Shown here: positions 17,005 to 25,560 of the stretch, piece by piece
Position numbering within the stretch: the first letter of the stretch is position 1
Layout of the letters: each line of letters begins with the position of its first letter
Origin: Brachyspira hyodysenteriae ATCC 27164
GTDB taxonomy: Bacteria > Spirochaetota > Brachyspiria > Brachyspirales > Brachyspiraceae
DNA length: 64,000 bases
Assembly (NCBI RefSeq): GCF_001676785.2
Contig: NZ_CP015910.2
Location: 2,170,001 to 2,234,000 of the forward strand
Reading direction: 5' to 3'
Translations under genes and position numbers: made by a program
The notes under the pieces: model-generated
What the model was told of the DNA's origin: nothing
What the model saw: the letters and a program-made list of their open reading frames with translations, nothing else
The model's database searches: none

Positions 17005-17643
17005 TTACTTATTACTAGCCATTATAAAATCAATAAAACTTTTACCAAAATCTGTTATTTTCATAATTTCAAATGGCCTAGTATCATATTTATTCATACC
17101 ATCATCATATAACAAACATTTATATGTTAAATTTTGCAAATAAAAAATATATTGTTCATTAGTTAATTGAGTAAATTTATCTCTAATTTTAGAATGTATA
17201 TAATTTCTATCAGGTTTTATATTTTTATAAAATAAATAAAATTCATTTAAAATAGCTATCTCTATATCTGAAGTTTTGGATATTATATCAAGAAATGTAT
17301 TTAACAATTCGGTATCCAATAAATTTTCATTATAAACTTGATTAACAAGAATATCTCTAAATATTTTCATTTTATATTCAGATTTATTTTTTACAACATT
17401 TTGCAATACTAAATCCATAGAATATAAAAAATCTTCTCCTGCTTCTATATTATCAACTGGAATATTTAATTCTTTCAACCTTTCAATAAATAACTCAATA
17501 AAATCTTCCAATTGTTTTCTCTTCAATCTATCATTTAAATTCAAAAAGTATGATAAAATATCTCCACAAGGTAATTTTGATAGCAAAATGTTTGCAATAT
17601 CACTCCATACAATTTTACTTACATCTTTTTTATTATCTTCCAT
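17005..17643 (-). CDS. Unknown protein paired with the TPR-DUF2971 gene
   Basis: 212 aa, no family recognised. It is almost entirely helical and charged, with Cys only at KLPCGD and YKCLLYDD. No signal peptide or membrane helix is seen, so it should be cytoplasmic. The middle (DTELLNTFLDIISKTSDIEIAIL-like) and the C-terminal ITDFGKSFIDFI recall small helical proteins found in defence and toxin loci, but this is only a resemblance. AAGGAT lies eight bases before the ATG. It follows the TPR-DUF2971 gene by 13 bp, so they are co-transcribed. The locus is flanked by a GC-rich repeat and a restriction-gene remnant, which suggests horizontally acquired DNA. Confidence 0.6.
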   Translation of the reverse strand: MEDNKKDVSKIVWSDIANILLSKLPCGDILSYFLNLNDRLKRKQLEDFIELFIERLKELNIPVDNIEAGEDFLYSMDLVLQNVVKNKSEYKMKIFRDILVNQVYNENLLDTELLNTFLDIISKTSDIEIAILNEFYLFYKNIKPDRNYIHSKIRDKFTQLTNEQYIFYLQNLTYKCLLYDDGMNKYDTRPFEIMKITDFGKSFIDFIMASNK

Positions 17644-17656
17644 AATAAAATCCTTT

Positions 17657-19099
17657 TTATATTTTTTCAGCTATTAAATTAAACAAATTATTTTCATCAG
17701 ACTTCATTTTATAAAATTTTATAGTATCATCTTTAACTAAACTTTTTATTAACTTAATATCATCATCACTTGAATTCATTCCAAAATAAATAGCCTTAAT
17801 TGGTAAATAAATATATTCCTCTTTTGTATTAGCAATAATCCTATATTCATTTTCATACTGCCAATTTTTATGCTTTAAATAAAATAATGATATAAAATAA
17901 CTTTCCAAATTTAATGCGTAATTATCAAATATATGTTCATACTCACCTAATACAACACTATTAGTATATCTAACTTTTTTCAAAATCATATTATTATATT
18001 CATTAATATTGCTAATATCGTAAGCTACACAAATTCCTTTATGTTCATTAGCATAATGACTCCACATAAGAAAATTATTATATTCACTACTTAAAGAGTA
18101 TATCTTAATATCATTCGTATATTCTTCTATAGCTTCAAAAGCTTCTTTATTCAATTTTATTAAAGGGTCAGCTGGGTCATTAAAATAATTAAAATTACTT
18201 AATCTAATATTATTAACTTTATTATTATTATTTGATATTAGTTTTAATAAATTAATATCTATTTTTTTGTATTTGTATAATAAGTTATTATCAATGATGT
18301 AATTATTATTTTTTAGTTTAAAATCTTCTATAAATATTATTTTCAACAATTCATCAAATATATTTTTAAATTCTTCATTACTGTTCTTATAAATTATCAT
18401 AATAATATCAAATAGTATTTTTGTAGATGAATTATACATCTTTAAACCTTCTAAAAAATCATTATATCCATCTTGATAGTTATTAAGAAAACATTTATAT
18501 AATCCTCTATGATAATAACATATACAATTCATTTTATCATTATCAATTTGATTCGTAAAATATATTTCTATCATTTCTAAAGCTTTTTTATAATTTTTTT
18601 TCAAAAAATATATAAGAGATTTATCATAATATGATTTAAAATAACCTTTTCTAATTGATATATTATAGTATTTTAAAGCCTTTTCATATAATTTTTTCTT
18701 ATAGTATAAATTTCCTTTTAAAGCATAGGCTTTAGAAAAATCCTCTGCTAAATTTATTGCCTTATTATAATATTTATTAGCTTTATTAATTTTATTTATA
18801 GATGAATATTCTAACCCTATACTACAATATATATTATATAACAAATTTGTATCAATAATGTTATTAGTTTCAAAAATATTAATAGCTTGAAAAAAATCTT
18901 TTAATGCCATTTTAAATTTATAATGAAATGAATAAAATTTTCCTCTTTCAAATAATGTTCTAATATAAAGTTTTTTATAAACAATATCAGATTTATCATA
19001 TATAGAATCAAGATATTCTAAAGCTTTATTAAAATATGGTAAAGCTTCGGAATAATTATTATAATTAGATATTGCTTTACATATATAGAAATTATGCAT
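17657..19099 (-). CDS. TPR-repeat protein with C-terminal DUF2971 domain
   Basis: 480 aa. Residues 1-240 hold about six tetratricopeptide-like repeats (ALPYFNKALEYLD, ALKDFFQAINIFE, ANKYYNKAINLAE, ALKYYNISIRKGY). Residues 290-475 match DUF2971: FNDPADPL, SLSSEYNNFLMWSHYANEHKG, VAYDI, a Val-Tyr strand, KHKNWQYENEYRII and AIYFGMNSS. DUF2971 has conserved His, Tyr and Glu/Arg residues and is common in defence-associated genes; its activity is not established. AGGAAG precedes the ATG. Its start lies only 16 bp downstream of a decayed restriction-enzyme 3' end on the same strand, so it may once have been part of a restriction operon. Confidence 0.75.
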   Translation of the reverse strand: MHNFYICKAISNYNNYSEALPYFNKALEYLDSIYDKSDIVYKKLYIRTLFERGKFYSFHYKFKMALKDFFQAINIFETNNIIDTNLLYNIYCSIGLEYSSINKINKANKYYNKAINLAEDFSKAYALKGNLYYKKKLYEKALKYYNISIRKGYFKSYYDKSLIYFLKKNYKKALEMIEIYFTNQIDNDKMNCICYYHRGLYKCFLNNYQDGYNDFLEGLKMYNSSTKILFDIIMIIYKNSNEEFKNIFDELLKIIFIEDFKLKNNNYIIDNNLLYKYKKIDINLLKLISNNNNKVNNIRLSNFNYFNDPADPLIKLNKEAFEAIEEYTNDIKIYSLSSEYNNFLMWSHYANEHKGICVAYDISNINEYNNMILKKVRYTNSVVLGEYEHIFDNYALNLESYFISLFYLKHKNWQYENEYRIIANTKEEYIYLPIKAIYFGMNSSDDDIKLIKSLVKDDTIKFYKMKSDENNLFNLIAEKI

Positions 19100-19115
19100 T
19101 ATATCTTCCTAAATA

Positions 19116-19190
19116 TTATTTATTTTCTATAATTTTTATCTCTTCATCACTCAACCCATAAAACCTAAAAATCAATTTAATATCATTACA
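19116..19190 (-). pseudogene. 3'-terminal remnant of a type IIG (Eco57I-like) restriction-modification gene
   Basis: Twenty-four codons ending in a stop encode CNDIKLIFRFYGLSDEEIKIIENK. Type IIG/Eco57I-type enzymes and related N6-adenine methylases commonly end in a peptide of this form (LYGLTEEEIKIVE). An in-frame stop and non-coding DNA lie upstream, so only the tail remains. The rest of 19100-19425 holds a small palindrome (TACCCTAATTGGGTA, 19235-19249) and the promoter of the next gene. Confidence 0.55.
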
Positions 19191-19356
19191 TTACAATTAT
19201 AAATTCACATAAAAAATTATCAACCCACTATATATACCCTAATTGGGTAAACAACTACTAATAAAAAACGTTATAAATTTAATATGAGTTAGTCAGCCTA
19301 GAAGTGAATAAACAAAGTCCATAATTCATGAGATTGGCAAAAGAACAACATAAAAA

Positions 19357-19384
19357 TTGACAATTTAAAAATTATTAGTATAAT
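19357..19384 (+). promoter_or_regulatory. Promoter of the ankyrin lipoprotein gene
   Basis: TTGACA (19357-19362), a 16-bp spacer and TATAAT (19379-19384), both perfect consensus boxes, 41 bp ahead of the start at 19426. Confidence 0.75.
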
Positions 19385-19425
19385 GCCTAAAATATTTTAA
19401 TACAAAGAAAGTTAAAGGAAAGTTT

Positions 19426-20991
19426 ATGAAAAAAATTATATTAATTACAGCTTTAAGCATTTTAATAAGCTGTAGTAACAAATCTAATAACACACAAAAC
19501 AATACAACAGCAAACATAACAATCACTAACAATACCACTCAAAATACAAATCAAATTATAAGTCAGCAAACAACTCCAACAAGAAAGAAAAAAATAGAAT
19601 TTAAAAATATATATCCTATCAAAGCATATACAGAAGCAGAAATTGATGAGATATTATACAAAACTATTGATGCAGAATTAGCAGATTATGGAATATCCGA
19701 TAATTCCAAAAAAGAAAGAAGAGAAGAAGAAAAACAAAAAATGCAGAATATTAAAGATTTACTTTTGGAAGATATAAATAGCGAAGATGAAGATGGAAAC
19801 AGTATATTGACTTTAATGCAGAAACTTGATTATAAAAATTATGCTTATAATGATTTAGTGAAATGGCTTGTTGAACATGGCATTAGTTTAGATGATACTG
19901 AAATACTAAATTATAATTATACTGATGAGATTATAGATTATTTATTAGATAGCGGAGTTAATTTTGATTATCAAACAGTACATAATAAGATTAACTCAGA
20001 AAATAATAATTATAATTTAATATCAAAATTAATTAGAAAATTAGAATCTGCAGGTTATTATTTTTCTGATATAGATTATAAATTGCAAAGCGACTTATTA
20101 TTTAAAGCTATTTTAAATGATAATTTAGATTTAGTAAGATTATTTTTAAAACTTGGTGCTGATATCAATTCCATAAACAGAATGAGTGATGGTTATGTGG
20201 GAACTCCTCTAATGTATAGTGCCTATTATGAAAAGTATGATATTATGGATTATTTAAAAGAGAAAAATGCTGATATTACTATTCACTGCTTTCAAGATAC
20301 AGAAGAATTAGAAAGTATTCATACTGATGATCCTCATATATCTTTTGTATTGATGGAAAATTTTCCTGTTTTAAGTCCTACAAATTTAATTAATACTGTT
20401 ATCACTGGAAATAATAATGAAGATTTGATGATAAGAATATTAAATAAAATATCTCAAACTTTTAAATATGCAGATACTAGCTATATTTATTCACCTGCCT
20501 CACAAACTGAATTTACAAACAATAATGAAAAATATATTTTAATACAAAGTCGTATATTAAATGAAGAATATGTACAAAATCTTATATCAATGGAAAAATA
20601 TGTACATGATTTTGAAGTAAACGATAAATATTTTAATTATGCAACTATATGGAAAAGAGATAAAAACGATGAAAATAAAGCACAGTTTATAACAGGATTT
20701 TATCCAATACAAAATGATTATTACTCACAAATTTATGATATTGCTTCATCAGGAAATTACATTACAATAGAAGCAATCAATGATGACAGTGTATATTATT
20801 ATACATTTATAATAGAAAATAATGATTTTTATTTTGATAAATTTTCTTCTAAGTATGATCTGTCAGATGAGAACGAAGAAAAGCATTATTATAAGATAGA
20901 TGCTGCTAAATTTAATCACACAAGCAGAATAAAAGCTATTGATTTAGAAAGAGGTTTCTTTAATAATTTAATAGAAGAATACAATAAATAA
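19426..20991 (+). CDS. Lipoprotein with degenerate ankyrin repeats
   Basis: 521 aa. A lipoprotein signal (MKKIILITALSILISC, lipobox LISC) is followed by an Asn/Thr-rich linker to about residue 60. The middle part (about 130-300) has ankyrin-like units: NDNLDLVRLFLKLGADINS and TPLMYSAYYEKYDIMDYLKEKNADI are the clearest; others are degenerate. The C-terminal 200 residues are beta-rich with repeated Tyr and match no family I know. It should be membrane anchored in the periplasm or on the surface. Own promoter and terminator. AAAGGAAAG precedes the ATG. Possibly related to the exported ankyrin proteins at 38.6-40.6 kb. Confidence 0.7.
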   Translation: MKKIILITALSILISCSNKSNNTQNNTTANITITNNTTQNTNQIISQQTTPTRKKKIEFKNIYPIKAYTEAEIDEILYKTIDAELADYGISDNSKKERREEEKQKMQNIKDLLLEDINSEDEDGNSILTLMQKLDYKNYAYNDLVKWLVEHGISLDDTEILNYNYTDEIIDYLLDSGVNFDYQTVHNKINSENNNYNLISKLIRKLESAGYYFSDIDYKLQSDLLFKAILNDNLDLVRLFLKLGADINSINRMSDGYVGTPLMYSAYYEKYDIMDYLKEKNADITIHCFQDTEELESIHTDDPHISFVLMENFPVLSPTNLINTVITGNNNEDLMIRILNKISQTFKYADTSYIYSPASQTEFTNNNEKYILIQSRILNEEYVQNLISMEKYVHDFEVNDKYFNYATIWKRDKNDENKAQFITGFYPIQNDYYSQIYDIASSGNYITIEAINDDSVYYYTFIIENNDFYFDKFSSKYDLSDENEEKHYYKIDAAKFNHTSRIKAIDLERGFFNNLIEEYNK

Positions 20992-20997
20992 AAAACA

Positions 20998-21036
20998 ATA
21001 AAGGGCTTTAAGTCAATTAAAAATTCAAAGCCCTTT
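20998..21036. terminator. Bidirectional terminator between the ankyrin lipoprotein gene and rpiB
   Basis: AAAGGGCTTT and AAAGCCCTTT pair perfectly over ten bases around a 17-nt loop, with A/T-rich tails on both sides of two convergent genes. Confidence 0.85.
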
Positions 21037-21060
21037 ATATTATGTTACCTAATAAAAAAA

Positions 21061-21510
21061 TTAAATTTCCTCGCCGTTCTCTATTTTTGTAAGCAAGTCA
21101 ACTCTTCTGGCATGCCTTCCGCCTTCATATTCAGCATCAAGCCATTCTTTTACTATCATCTTAGCCAAATCAACACCCACTACCCTAGCACCGAAAGCTA
21201 TAATATTAGAATTATTATGCTGTTTGGAAAGTTTAGCAGAATAAGGCTCACTGCAAACTGCAGCTCTTATACCTTTTACTTTATTAGCAGCAAGTGAAAT
21301 GCCTATACCAGTTCCGCATATTAAAACACCGCATTCGCATTCTTTGCTTACAATAGCATCTGCAACTTTTTTTCCATATATAGGATAGTCAACACTTTCT
21401 GTAGTATGCGTACCAAAATCAGTAACAGTATGTCCTAATTCTTCTAAATATTTTATTATCTCTTTTTTCAAATCAACAGCTGAATGATCACAGCCTATAG
21501 CAATTTTCAT
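21061..21510 (-). CDS. rpiB: Ribose 5-phosphate isomerase B
   Basis: 149 aa from the ATG at 21510, with AAGGAAAT upstream; an in-frame ATG at 21567 lacks such a site. RpiB/LacAB family: IAIGCDHSAVDLK at the start, VDYPIYGKKVADAI, the phosphate-binding GTGIGISLAANKVKGIRAA, and NIIAFGARVVG. It interconverts ribose 5-phosphate and ribulose 5-phosphate in the pentose phosphate pathway. The Cys in ECGVLICGTG corresponds to the catalytic base position of RpiB. It ends at the shared terminator. It follows the thioesterase gene on the same strand by 68 bp. Confidence 0.95.
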   Translation of the reverse strand: MKIAIGCDHSAVDLKKEIIKYLEELGHTVTDFGTHTTESVDYPIYGKKVADAIVSKECECGVLICGTGIGISLAANKVKGIRAAVCSEPYSAKLSKQHNNSNIIAFGARVVGVDLAKMIVKEWLDAEYEGGRHARRVDLLTKIENGEEI

Positions 21511-21578
21511 AGTTTTTATTTCCTTCATATATATTTTATTATTATAATAATCAATTAAAAGCAACAAAGTAAAATTAA

Positions 21579-22286
21579 TTATAAACTATAAGAAAACTCT
21601 AATATAGCATAAGTTTTATTATCCTCACTGTCAAACTTTAATAAAACCTTATCGTCAATTACAGCTTTCTTTACAACAATAGTATCTCCTAAAGCGGCAG
21701 GCACTCTGTATTCTATTCTTATTCTTTTATAATAATCATCAACATAATCTATTGCCATATCAATATATCTTGCATTATTCACATGATTATTATCATCTAT
21801 AAAATATTTTTTTACTTTGAATCTGTCAACTTCTTCTAATAAATTATTGTCAACTTTTATTTTTCTAGGTAAATAATTCATTTCCTGCTTATTATCAAAT
21901 TTAAAATTTTCTATAAATGATGAAGGCACTCTAATCAAATTACCATTAGATAAATCTACAAATCCGCCTATAGCATAGCAAATAGCAAGTTCATTATAAT
22001 TTTCATCATATATAACAGTATTTCTATAACCATAAGCCTCATTACATTCATAAACATAAGTACGCACTATAACTTTATCGCTATACTTTGGAAGTTTATA
22101 TATATCAACTTGCCTAGATACCAAAAACATACTCACATTGTTTTCATTAAAATATTTTGTAAGATCCTCTTCTGAATCTAATTGAAAAAAAGAACAGTCC
22201 TGCATAAGATCAAATATTGATGATGTTTTTAAAAGTCCATCTTTATCAATCTGACTTGTTCCTACAATTGTTTTCATTTCATACAT
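21579..22286 (-). CDS. Acyl-ACP thioesterase
   Basis: 235 aa, PF01643-type double hot-dog fold. The first hot-dog has SSIFDLMQDCSFFQ and FLVSRQVDIYKLPKYSDKVIV. The second carries the catalytic Asn/His motif DDNNHVNNARYIDMA at about 168. It releases fatty acids from acyl-carrier protein and is common in anaerobes that lack other release routes. AAAAGG lies eight bases before the ATG. Upstream is a 546-bp palindrome-rich spacer; downstream is rpiB, with no functional link visible. Confidence 0.85.
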   Translation of the reverse strand: MYEMKTIVGTSQIDKDGLLKTSSIFDLMQDCSFFQLDSEEDLTKYFNENNVSMFLVSRQVDIYKLPKYSDKVIVRTYVYECNEAYGYRNTVIYDENYNELAICYAIGGFVDLSNGNLIRVPSSFIENFKFDNKQEMNYLPRKIKVDNNLLEEVDRFKVKKYFIDDNNHVNNARYIDMAIDYVDDYYKRIRIEYRVPAALGDTIVVKKAVIDDKVLLKFDSEDNKTYAILEFSYSL

Positions 22287-22383
22287 AAATAATACCTTTT
22301 CTTAAATTTAATTAATATAATTCAAATATTATAATACTAAAATTATAATTGTCAAAGCTATTAAATAATGGTAATTTCATATA

Positions 22384-22815
22384 TACCGCACGGTTAGTTT
22401 ATTTCTTATATAATGAAAACTCTATTATTTAATACGCTAATTTTATATATAAAAATTTAATCGTGCGTTGATAGTGCTTTAAATTTAAAAAACTCTAGGG
22501 TGGGCATCTATAATTCATATTTAAGTTATAAAAATAAATAAAACTATAAATTCAAAATAAATCATTAAATATTAAGGGTGGGGAATGAAAGTAAAATTTA
22601 AAATCTACTTACATATCCCGCCCTTTAAATTCATAGATTCATTTAATATTTTAACTATATTTATCTTTATTAATTTACAAAGAAAAAAGAAATCCCGCCC
22701 AAGTTTTGATTAGATTAAATACTGAATTTACCGCACGATTAATATAATTTTTCTAATTAATGAAATTTTAAAAATGAACTATTTTAAATTATTAGATTTA
22801 TTCAACGTGCGATTT
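22384..22815. repeat. Palindrome-rich intergenic region with paired G-rich and C-rich blocks
   Basis: Eight short GC-rich motifs are spaced in AT-rich DNA: ACCGCACGGTTA (22384), TAATCGTGCGTT (22458), GGGTGGGC (22498), AAGGGTGGGG (22574), ATCCCGCCCTTT (22614), AATCCCGCCC (22691), ACCGCACGATTA (22730) and AACGTGCGATTT (22804). CCGCACG/CGTGCG pairs flank both ends, and GGGTGGG blocks face CCCGCCC blocks in the middle, giving a nested inverted arrangement. No gene is visible in 22287-22832. Confidence 0.6.
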
Positions 22816-22832
22816 AGAAATTAAAAAAGAAT

Positions 22833-23546
22833 TTATAAAATTACACCAAGAGTAAGCATTCTTCCCACCTGAACACCATCTCGTCTGTAAGAATAACAAA
22901 TATCATCATAAGTATTTATTTTAGAAATCTCAATATTATTTTCTAAGATACCGCATTCAATAATCTGATCTTTTATTTCTAAACCATTATCAATATGCCA
23001 TTTATCATTAATCATACCTTTATTTTTGAAATGCTCTGCTACTTCATCACCTACTTCATAATCTTTTTGAGCTATATAAGGCCCTATATAAGCATACATT
23101 TTTGAAGGATTGGCATTATATTCTTTTTTCATTAAATCTATAGTTTTTGCAGTAATATTCTGAACAGTTCCTCTCCAGCCAGAATGTATAGCTGCCATAG
23201 ATTTACTTTCATCACAATAAAGTATTATAGGAACACAATCTGCTGTCTGAACTATTAAAGGAATGTTTTTAAGATTGGTTATCAAAGCATCAGTATCTTT
23301 AACTAATTTTTCTCTGCTTCCAAATAAATTGATATTAGATTCATCTATTTTTACTATATTATCTTTATGAACTTGATGCATAAAGACAGCTTTGTTTATA
23401 TCAAAATTAATATATTTAAAAAAATCTTTTTCAGCATTTTCTCTATATTCTAAAGTAATATCATGAGCATTAATATTTCCTTTAGATAGTATAGCTATAT
23501 ATATTTTTTTATTATCATTTTCAGACGGATAAAAAATATTATTCAT
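22833..23546 (-). CDS. pgeF: Peptidoglycan editing factor PgeF (YfiH/laccase-domain family)
   Basis: 237 aa. Conserved metal/active-site motifs are present: MHQVHKDN (about 56), TADCVPIIL (about 100), AAIHSGWRGTVQNI (about 117) and the C-terminal CYSYRRDG. The family removes wrongly inserted L-Ser from peptidoglycan precursors or acts on purine nucleosides; older annotations call it polyphenol oxidase. Cytoplasmic, no signal peptide. The start overlaps the end of the upstream coiled-coil gene by 8 bp, implying translational coupling. Confidence 0.9.
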   Translation of the reverse strand: MNNIFYPSENDNKKIYIAILSKGNINAHDITLEYRENAEKDFFKYINFDINKAVFMHQVHKDNIVKIDESNINLFGSREKLVKDTDALITNLKNIPLIVQTADCVPIILYCDESKSMAAIHSGWRGTVQNITAKTIDLMKKEYNANPSKMYAYIGPYIAQKDYEVGDEVAEHFKNKGMINDKWHIDNGLEIKDQIIECGILENNIEISKINTYDDICYSYRRDGVQVGRMLTLGVIL

Positions 23547-23775
23547 TCTTCAATCTTCTAATTTCTTCTTCTAATTCTTTTACTTTTATAGTTAATTCTT
23601 TAGTTTCGTTTCTAGACTGCTCCATTATATTTTCGTATAAAGTAAAAAATTTCTTTGCGTACTCTAATTTCTGCTTCAATTCATTTATCTCTTCTTTATA
23701 GATATCTATTTTAGAAGAAAGCAGTTTATTATCTTCCTGCAATTCCAAAATGATCTCTTTATCAGTATATTCCAC
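23539..23775 (-). CDS. Small coiled-coil protein coupled to pgeF
   Basis: 78 aa, nearly all coiled coil: heptads run from residue 8 to 78 (LLSSKIDIYKEEINELKQKLE and IKVKELEEEIRRLKNE). It starts with GTG at 23775, nine bases after GAGGG. No family recognised; it resembles small cell-division or envelope coiled-coil proteins such as ZapA or ZapB partners only in being a short coil. The 8-bp overlap with pgeF suggests co-translation and possibly a related role in wall metabolism. Confidence 0.65.
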   Translation of the reverse strand: MEYTDKEIILELQEDNKLLSSKIDIYKEEINELKQKLEYAKKFFTLYENIMEQSRNETKELTIKVKELEEEIRRLKNE

Positions 23776-23871
23776 TTCTACAAACCCTCTATTTATTTAA
23801 TATATAATATTTATTATGTACATTATAAATGAATTGTCAAGTATAAATTGAACAATATTATGAAGTCTTAA

Positions 23872-23910
23872 TTAACAAGAGGTTTAAAATGTTTTATACC
23901 CCTTGTTAAT
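23872..23910 (-). terminator. Terminator of the leu cluster
   Basis: TTAACAAG-A-GG and CC-C-CTTGTTAA pair around a T/A-rich loop, eleven bases past the leuB stop. Confidence 0.75.
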
Positions 23911-23920
23911 AAGATTATAA

Positions 23921-25009
23921 TCATATATTAGATACTATTATATCACCCATTTCAGAACATTTTACCTGTTTGTATAAATAAGTCATCATATTATGCTTAG
24001 GCATTATATCTGCAGTTCTATAACCGTCATCTATAGCCTTATAAACAGCTTTTTCTATATCTTCAGCCTCATTTTCCATTTTAAAAGAATATCTAAACAT
24101 CATAGCAAGAGAAAGTATTGTACCTATAGGATTAACTAAATCCTTACCTGCTATATCCGGAGCAGAACCATGTATAGGCTCATACATACCAACACTTCCA
24201 TCAGATAAACTAGCAGAAGGAGCCATACCTATAGATCCTGTAATAACACTAGCTTCATCAGAAAGTATATCTCCAAACATATTTTCTGTTACTATAACTC
24301 CAAACTGAGAAGGATTTGAAGCAATCTGCATAGAAGCATTATCAACATACATATCATTATATTTTACATCACTGTACTCTTTAGCTAAATTATTCATAAC
24401 CTCACGCCATAATTTAGAAGTATGAAGTACATTAGCTTTATCAACAGAAGTTAAAGGTCTTTTTAAATTTCTAGCTAATTCAAAAGCAACCTTTCCTATT
24501 CTTTTAATTTCTGTTTCTGTATAAAGCATAAGATCTGTAGCTTGTCTTACTCCATCAACTACTTCAAATTTATGCTCGCCAAAATATACTCCTCCAGTAA
24601 GCTCTCTAACCATGATAAAATCAACCATATCCTTACATATAGTTTCTTTAAGAGGAGAAGCATATTCTAAAGATTTTAATATTTTTGTAGGTCTTATATT
24701 GGCATATAATCCCATTCCCTTGCGAAGTTTTAATAATCCTCTTTCAGGTCTATTTTCAGGAGCAACATTATCCCATTTAGGGCCTCCTACAGAACCAAGA
24801 AGTACAGAATCGGATTTTATACATTTTTCTAAATTTTCTTCTGTAAGCGGAACTCCATATTTATCTATAGAACATCCACCCATATCAACATATTCCAAAT
24901 TAAATTTATGAGAATATTTTTCAGCTATTCTATTAAGTACATCAATAGCCTTATCTACTACTTCAGGACCTACTCCATCACCCTTAATAACAACAATATT
25001 CTTTTCCAT
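23921..25009 (-). CDS. leuB: 3-isopropylmalate dehydrogenase
   Basis: 362 aa, full length. It oxidises and decarboxylates 3-isopropylmalate to 2-oxoisocaproate with NAD, the third step of leucine synthesis. Motifs: GDGVGPEVV at the start, LLGSVGGPKWD, LRKGMGLYANIRP, REL-TGGVYFGE with substrate arginines, DNASMQIASNPSQFGVIVTENMFGD (metal-binding aspartates) and the NAD loop EPIHGSAPDIAGK. Three bases separate it from leuD upstream; AAGGGG precedes the ATG. Last gene of the cluster. Confidence 0.96.
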   Translation of the reverse strand: MEKNIVVIKGDGVGPEVVDKAIDVLNRIAEKYSHKFNLEYVDMGGCSIDKYGVPLTEENLEKCIKSDSVLLGSVGGPKWDNVAPENRPERGLLKLRKGMGLYANIRPTKILKSLEYASPLKETICKDMVDFIMVRELTGGVYFGEHKFEVVDGVRQATDLMLYTETEIKRIGKVAFELARNLKRPLTSVDKANVLHTSKLWREVMNNLAKEYSDVKYNDMYVDNASMQIASNPSQFGVIVTENMFGDILSDEASVITGSIGMAPSASLSDGSVGMYEPIHGSAPDIAGKDLVNPIGTILSLAMMFRYSFKMENEAEDIEKAVYKAIDDGYRTADIMPKHNMMTYLYKQVKCSEMGDIIVSNI

Positions 25010-25012
25010 TAA

Positions 25013-25504
25013 TTACCCCTTAGAATTTTTTATAGAATTTAAAAGCCCATTAGAGTTAATAATCTTTTTTATAAACTCAGGAAAAGGCTCTGCTTTATAA
25101 GTTTCATTTTTAGTAATATTCTTTATCAAACCATTATCAAAATCAACTTCAACTTCATCATTGTCGCTTATTTTTTTGCTTGCCTCATCACATTCTAATA
25201 TAGCAAGTCCTATATTAATCGAATTTCTATAAAATATTCTAGCAAAAGAAGATGCTATAACACAAGATATTCCGGATTCTTTAATAGCAATAGGAGCATG
25301 CTCTCTTGAAGAACCGCATCCGAAATTATCCCCTCCTACCATTATATCTCCTGTTTTTACCTTCTTTACAAAATCTTTATCAATATCTTCCATACAATGT
25401 GCTGCTAATTCTTTATGATTTGCAGTATTTAAATATCTTGCAGGAATTATAACATCTGTATCAACATTGTCTCCGTATTTATGAACGAAACCTTTAGCTT
25501 TCAT
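25013..25504 (-). CDS. leuD: 3-isopropylmalate dehydratase small subunit
   Basis: 163 aa, the short LeuD form found in archaea and many anaerobes. It is the swivelling domain of isopropylmalate isomerase. Motifs: [14 protein letters not shown] near the start, the substrate loop [14 protein letters not shown] (about 58) and [23 protein letters not shown] precedes the ATG. It lies between leuC (56 bp upstream) and leuB (3 bp downstream). Confidence 0.95.
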   Translation of the reverse strand: MKAKGFVHKYGDNVDTDVIIPARYLNTANHKELAAHCMEDIDKDFVKKVKTGDIMVGGDNFGCGSSREHAPIAIKESGISCVIASSFARIFYRNSINIGLAILECDEASKKISDNDEVEVDFDNGLIKNITKNETYKAEPFPEFIKKIINSNGLLNSIKNSKG

Positions 25505-25560
25505 ATTATCTCCTAATTAAAAATATAATATTTAATATATATATAAAAAACAGTGATTTA

